This document shows, piece by piece, positions 30,572-33,007 of a stretch of 33,007 nucleotides of DNA; position 1 is the first letter of the stretch, and each line of letters starts with the position of its first letter. The notes below the pieces were generated by a model. That model did not search any database, had not been told where the DNA came from, and was given only the letters and a program-made list of their open reading frames with translations. The stretch comes from Paratractidigestivibacter sp963611755 (lineage in GTDB: Bacteria > Actinomycetota > Coriobacteriia > Coriobacteriales > Atopobiaceae), in NCBI GenBank assembly GCA_963611755.1, contig CAVDTK010000006.1, positions 1-33,007 of the forward strand. Reading direction: 5' to 3'. The position numbers and the translations under genes were made by a program.

Positions 30572-31006
30572 ATGTCATCTTCAAACTACAAGTCCAAGCA
30601 GGTCATCGTCATGCGCCGCGACCTTAAGATGCGCAAGGGCAAGATCGCCGCGCAGGCCGGGCACGCCTGCGTGGAGGCCACGCTGATGGCCATCGCGCGC
30701 GAGGGCCGCGCCGGGCAGATCCGGGCAGACGATGGCTGGGCCTGGCTTGAGCACGCGGAGAGCGACGTCTCTCCCCTCACCGACTGGTTCGACGCCGGCG
30801 TGGCCAAGATCTGCGTCTACGTCGACGGCGAGGAGGCCCTTCTCGACGTGGCCGCCCAGGGACGCGAGGCCGGCTTTGCCGTCTCGCTCATCCGCGACGC
30901 GGGCCACACCGAGTTCCACGGCGAGCCCACCTTCACCTGCCTGGCCTTTGAGCCCCTGCCTGCCGAGAAGATCGACCCCATCACCGGCAGCCTGCCGCTG
31001 TACTAG
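30572..31006 (+). CDS. Pth2-family peptidyl-tRNA hydrolase
   Basis: Encodes 144 residues from an ATG with AGGAG six bases upstream. The pattern QVIVMRRDLKMRKGKIAAQAG followed by HA, then CVYVDGEEALLDVA and finally TEFHGEPTFTCLAFEPLP with the PITGSLPLY end, is that of Pth2, which is common in archaea and eukaryotes but also found in some actinobacteria. It hydrolyses the ester bond between peptide and tRNA on drop-off products. The fold is unrelated to the usual bacterial Pth. Whether a bacterial-type Pth is also present cannot be seen here. It follows treR in the same direction and may be partly co-transcribed with it; functional linkage is not suggested. Confidence 0.9.
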   Translation: MSSSNYKSKQVIVMRRDLKMRKGKIAAQAGHACVEATLMAIAREGRAGQIRADDGWAWLEHAESDVSPLTDWFDAGVAKICVYVDGEEALLDVAAQGREAGFAVSLIRDAGHTEFHGEPTFTCLAFEPLPAEKIDPITGSLPLY

Positions 31007-31124
31007 CGCCTAGGCGCGGCGGCCGCCCTGCCCCGCCGGGCCCCGCCCGCCCTTCTCCGTTACGCGACCGTTAAATCCCACTCGCTGGCTAGGTTTTTTC
31101 TAATTCCTACTTGCGAGAGGGGAT

Positions 31125-31180
31125 TATAAGTGCCATCCTTCTTGGCAACGAGACGCCCGCACGCGTGCGGCACACCTCGT
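31125..31180 (+). promoter_or_regulatory. Candidate -10 box and leader hairpin upstream of cysK
   Basis: TATAAG at 31125-31130 lies at the end of an A/T-rich patch (31090-31130) that stands out from its surroundings. No clear -35 is seen, so an activator may be needed. In the leader CCGCACGCGTGCGG (31157-31170) is a perfect palindrome, flanked by ACGAG (31148-31152) and CTCGT (31176-31180), which can extend the stem. No known riboswitch was recognised. Confidence 0.4.
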
Positions 31181-31213
31181 GACCAGTCAGCTGAATAAGC
31201 AAGGAGGCACCAC

Positions 31214-32125
31214 ATGCGTTACGCAACCAAGATTGAGGCCCTCATCGGCTCCACCCCCCTGGTGGACCTTTCCGACCTCGCCAACGGCAACGCAACCGTC
31301 CTGGGCAAGTACGAGGCCACCAACCCCGGCGGCTCCATCAAAGATCGCATTGCCAAAGCGATCGTCGAGGAGGCCGAGAAGGACGGCCGTCTGGCCCCCG
31401 GCGGCACCATCATTGAGCCTACCAGCGGAAACACCGGCGTCGGCCTGGCCATGGTCGCGGCCGAGCGCGGGTACAAGCTCATCCTCACCATGCCCGAGAC
31501 CATGTCCATCGAGCGCCGCAAGCTCGCCGCCGCCTACGGCGCCGAGATCGTCCTCACGCCGGGCTCCGCCGGCATGAAGGGCGCCATCGCCAAGGCCGAC
31601 GAGATCCACGAGGCCACCCCCGGCTCCATCATCGCGGGCCAGTTCGTGAACCCCGCCAACCCGCTCGCCCACTACCAGACCACCGGCCCCGAGGTCTTCG
31701 CCGACACCGAGGGCACCGTCGACGTCATCGTCGCGGGCGTGGGCACCGGCGGCACGATCTCCGGCACCGCGAAGTTCCTCAAGGAGAAGAAGCCCGGCGT
31801 CTACGCCGTGGCGGTCGAGCCCGCCGAGAGCCCCGTCCTTTCCGGTGGCCAGCCCGGCGGCCACAAGATCCAGGGCATCGGCGCCGGTTTTGTCCCCAAG
31901 AACTACGACGCAGAGGTCGTCGACGAGGTTCTGCCCGTCGCCTCGGCCGACGCCATCGCCACCAAGAAGCAGCTCTCCGAGAAGGTCGGCCTGCTTGTGG
32001 GCATCTCTTCCGGCGCGTCGGTCAACGCCGCCCTGCAGCTGGCGGCCCGCCCCGAGTTCGCCGGCAAGACGATCGTGGCGATCCTGCCCGACACCGGCGA
32101 GCGCTACCTCTCGATGGATCTTTAA
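31214..32125 (+). CDS. cysK: Cysteine synthase A (O-acetylserine sulfhydrylase)
   Basis: Encodes 303 residues. It replaces the acetyl group of O-acetylserine with sulfide to give cysteine, using PLP. The PLP lysine is in NPGGSIKDRIA (about residue 43), EPTSGNTGVGLAM holds the substrate loop, GVGTGGTISGTAKFL binds the PLP phosphate, and VGISSGASVNAAL closes the site; the whole length matches the A type. An AAGGAGG site lies upstream of the ATG. cysE follows after 21 bases, so the two enzymes of cysteine synthesis from serine are co-transcribed and could form the cysteine synthase complex. The CysE C-terminus here ends in Ala-Leu rather than the usual Ile, so complex formation is uncertain. Confidence 0.97.
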   Translation: MRYATKIEALIGSTPLVDLSDLANGNATVLGKYEATNPGGSIKDRIAKAIVEEAEKDGRLAPGGTIIEPTSGNTGVGLAMVAAERGYKLILTMPETMSIERRKLAAAYGAEIVLTPGSAGMKGAIAKADEIHEATPGSIIAGQFVNPANPLAHYQTTGPEVFADTEGTVDVIVAGVGTGGTISGTAKFLKEKKPGVYAVAVEPAESPVLSGGQPGGHKIQGIGAGFVPKNYDAEVVDEVLPVASADAIATKKQLSEKVGLLVGISSGASVNAALQLAARPEFAGKTIVAILPDTGERYLSMDL

Positions 32126-32146
32126 ACGAGCCGCAGGTAGATAGCC

Positions 32147-32743
32147 ATGTTTAACGCCTTGAAGGACGATATCGCCAGCGTCATCGCGCGCGACCCGTCC
32201 GTTCACTCGGCAAAGGAAGTCCTGCTCTGGCACACCGGCATGCACGCCGTGTGGGCCTACCGACGCCAGCACTGGCTATGGGAGCACGGCGCGCGCGGGC
32301 TGGCGACCCTGCTCGCGCGCTTGTCTCGCCGCCGCTACGGGGTCGAGATCGCGCCCGCGGCAACCATCGGCCGGCGCTTCATGATCGACCACGGCATGGG
32401 CATCGTCATTGGCGAGACGGCCATCATCGGCGACGACTGCCTTATCTACCAGGGCGTTACTCTTGGAATGACCGGCAAGCACGGCGGCAAGCGCCACCCC
32501 ACCCTGGGCAACAACGTCATGGTGGGGGCTGGGACCATCGTGCTGGGCGACATCCACGTGGGCGACAACGTCAAGGTGGCGGCCGGCTCGGTCGTGGTCC
32601 ACGACGTCCCGGCGGACACCACCGTGGCGGGCAACCCCGCCCGCGTGGTGCGCGAGAACCGCTGCCCGATGCTTCGCCTGGTCGAGATGCCCGCGCGCGC
32701 CAAAGACATCGACGAGAACGTCCGCTGGAGCTGCGCGTTGTAG
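32147..32743 (+). CDS. cysE: Serine O-acetyltransferase
   Basis: Encodes 198 residues, shorter than the 273-residue E. coli enzyme because the N-terminal helical domain is trimmed, as in many other bacteria. It makes O-acetylserine from serine and acetyl-CoA. The left-handed beta-helix is visible as hexapeptide repeats from about residue 65: VEIAPAATIGRRF, the catalytic region MIDHGMGIVIGETAIIGDDC, then GVTLGMTGKHGGKRHPTLG with the catalytic His and the flexible loop, and VMVGAGTIVLGDIHVGDNV. The gene lies 21 bases after cysK in the same operon. A strong hairpin follows its stop. Cysteine feedback inhibition is usual in this family. Confidence 0.97.
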   Translation: MFNALKDDIASVIARDPSVHSAKEVLLWHTGMHAVWAYRRQHWLWEHGARGLATLLARLSRRRYGVEIAPAATIGRRFMIDHGMGIVIGETAIIGDDCLIYQGVTLGMTGKHGGKRHPTLGNNVMVGAGTIVLGDIHVGDNVKVAAGSVVVHDVPADTTVAGNPARVVRENRCPMLRLVEMPARAKDIDENVRWSCAL

Positions 32744-32801
32744 GGTTACTGGCGTGCGGCGTTCGCCGGTCTTCTCGCCAATTAGTGCACACAATTATAA
32801 G

Positions 32802-32836
32802 AAGCGGCCCGAGAAACGCTTGTTCTCGGGCCGCTT
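32802..32836. terminator. Bidirectional terminator between cysE and the right-edge gene
   Basis: AAGCGGCCCGAGAA (32802-32815) and TTCTCGGGCCGCTT (32823-32836) form a perfect 14-bp stem with a 7-base loop. T-rich sequence follows on the plus strand (ATTGTATTT) and on the minus strand (CTTATAATTG). It ends cysK-cysE and, from the other side, the gene cut by the right edge. Confidence 0.85.
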
Positions 32837-32875
32837 ATTGTATTTATGTACGTTATTTTGGGTCGACGCAGGGTC

Positions 32876-33007
32876 TTACGCCGGCATCCCCTCGCGGCGC
32901 TTGCCGCTGATGTGGTCGACGTCGACGCGCCACACGTCCACGACCTCAACGACCTCGGGCGAGAAGCGCACGGGAGCCCCGGGCGCCATGTGGGCCATGA
33001 TGAGCTC
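32876..33007 (-). CDS. C-terminal end of an unidentified protein, cut by the window edge
   Basis: The last 43 codons run in frame from the edge to TAA at 32876-32878. They read ELIMAHMAPGAPVRFSPE, then VVEVVDVWRVDVDHISGKRR and EGMPA. Codon use is like the neighbours and the frame is followed by a strong convergent terminator, so it is likely a real gene. I do not recognise the family from this fragment. Confidence 0.65.
   Translation of the reverse strand, partial: ELIMAHMAPGAPVRFSPEVVEVVDVWRVDVDHISGKRREGMPA

Overview
The window is high-GC bacterial chromosome. Gene content and codon style suggest a gut or oral actinomycete of class Coriobacteriia (Collinsella/Olsenella type). The reasons are a phenylalanine T-box in front of pheS, a Pth2-type peptidyl-tRNA hydrolase, PTS transport of trehalose, and a short MetH with a separate reactivation protein. 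The genus is inferred from style, not from a marker gene. One assembly gap (13063-13999, all N) interrupts the sequence.

Layout. 189-4975, minus strand: a small metal-dependent-hydrolase-like protein, then pheT, pheS and the pheS T-box leader. 5022-12903, minus strand: a run of same-direction genes read from right to left as ROK sugar kinase, stand-alone PTS EIIA, HAD phosphatase, GntR/UTRA regulator, M20 peptidase, MFS transporter and a fused ABC binding-protein/permease. 14000-15088, plus: the C-terminal three quarters of an M32 carboxypeptidase whose start is lost in the gap. 15248-15889, minus: a HigBA-type toxin-antitoxin pair with a palindromic operator. 15909-18780: a Cys-rich small protein (minus), then a lysophospholipase/monoglyceride-lipase-like hydrolase overlapping glpK (plus). 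18819-23177, minus: metF, MetH reactivation protein and metH. 23264-24740, minus: a second HAD phosphatase and a prepilin-peptidase-like protein. 24988-26154, plus: a CDF cation exporter. 26275-30521: trehalose utilisation (treA and treP minus, treR plus) with three operator-like palindromes between them. 30572-32743, plus: pth2, cysK, cysE. The right edge cuts a minus-strand gene.

How the genes work together. The trehalose block is self-contained: TreP imports and phosphorylates trehalose, TreA hydrolyses trehalose-6-phosphate, and TreR is the likely local regulator. CysE and CysK make cysteine from serine; MetF, MetH and the reactivation protein regenerate methionine by a cobalamin route. 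The lipase-GlpK overlap suggests glycerol released from acylglycerols is phosphorylated at once. The ROK/EIIA/HAD/GntR set looks like a sugar-phosphate control cassette of unknown substrate.

The most unusual observations are: (i) a 96-bp imperfect inverted repeat inserted exactly after the pheS stop codon and followed by a second, synonymously diverged copy of the pheS 3' end, which looks like the scar of an integrative element; (ii) an ABC binding-protein/permease whose binding domain reads lobe 2 then lobe 1, as in a circular permutation; and (iii) perfect or near-perfect palindromic operators in front of the EIIA gene, higBA and the tre genes. No CRISPR array, rRNA, tRNA or intact insertion sequence was seen.
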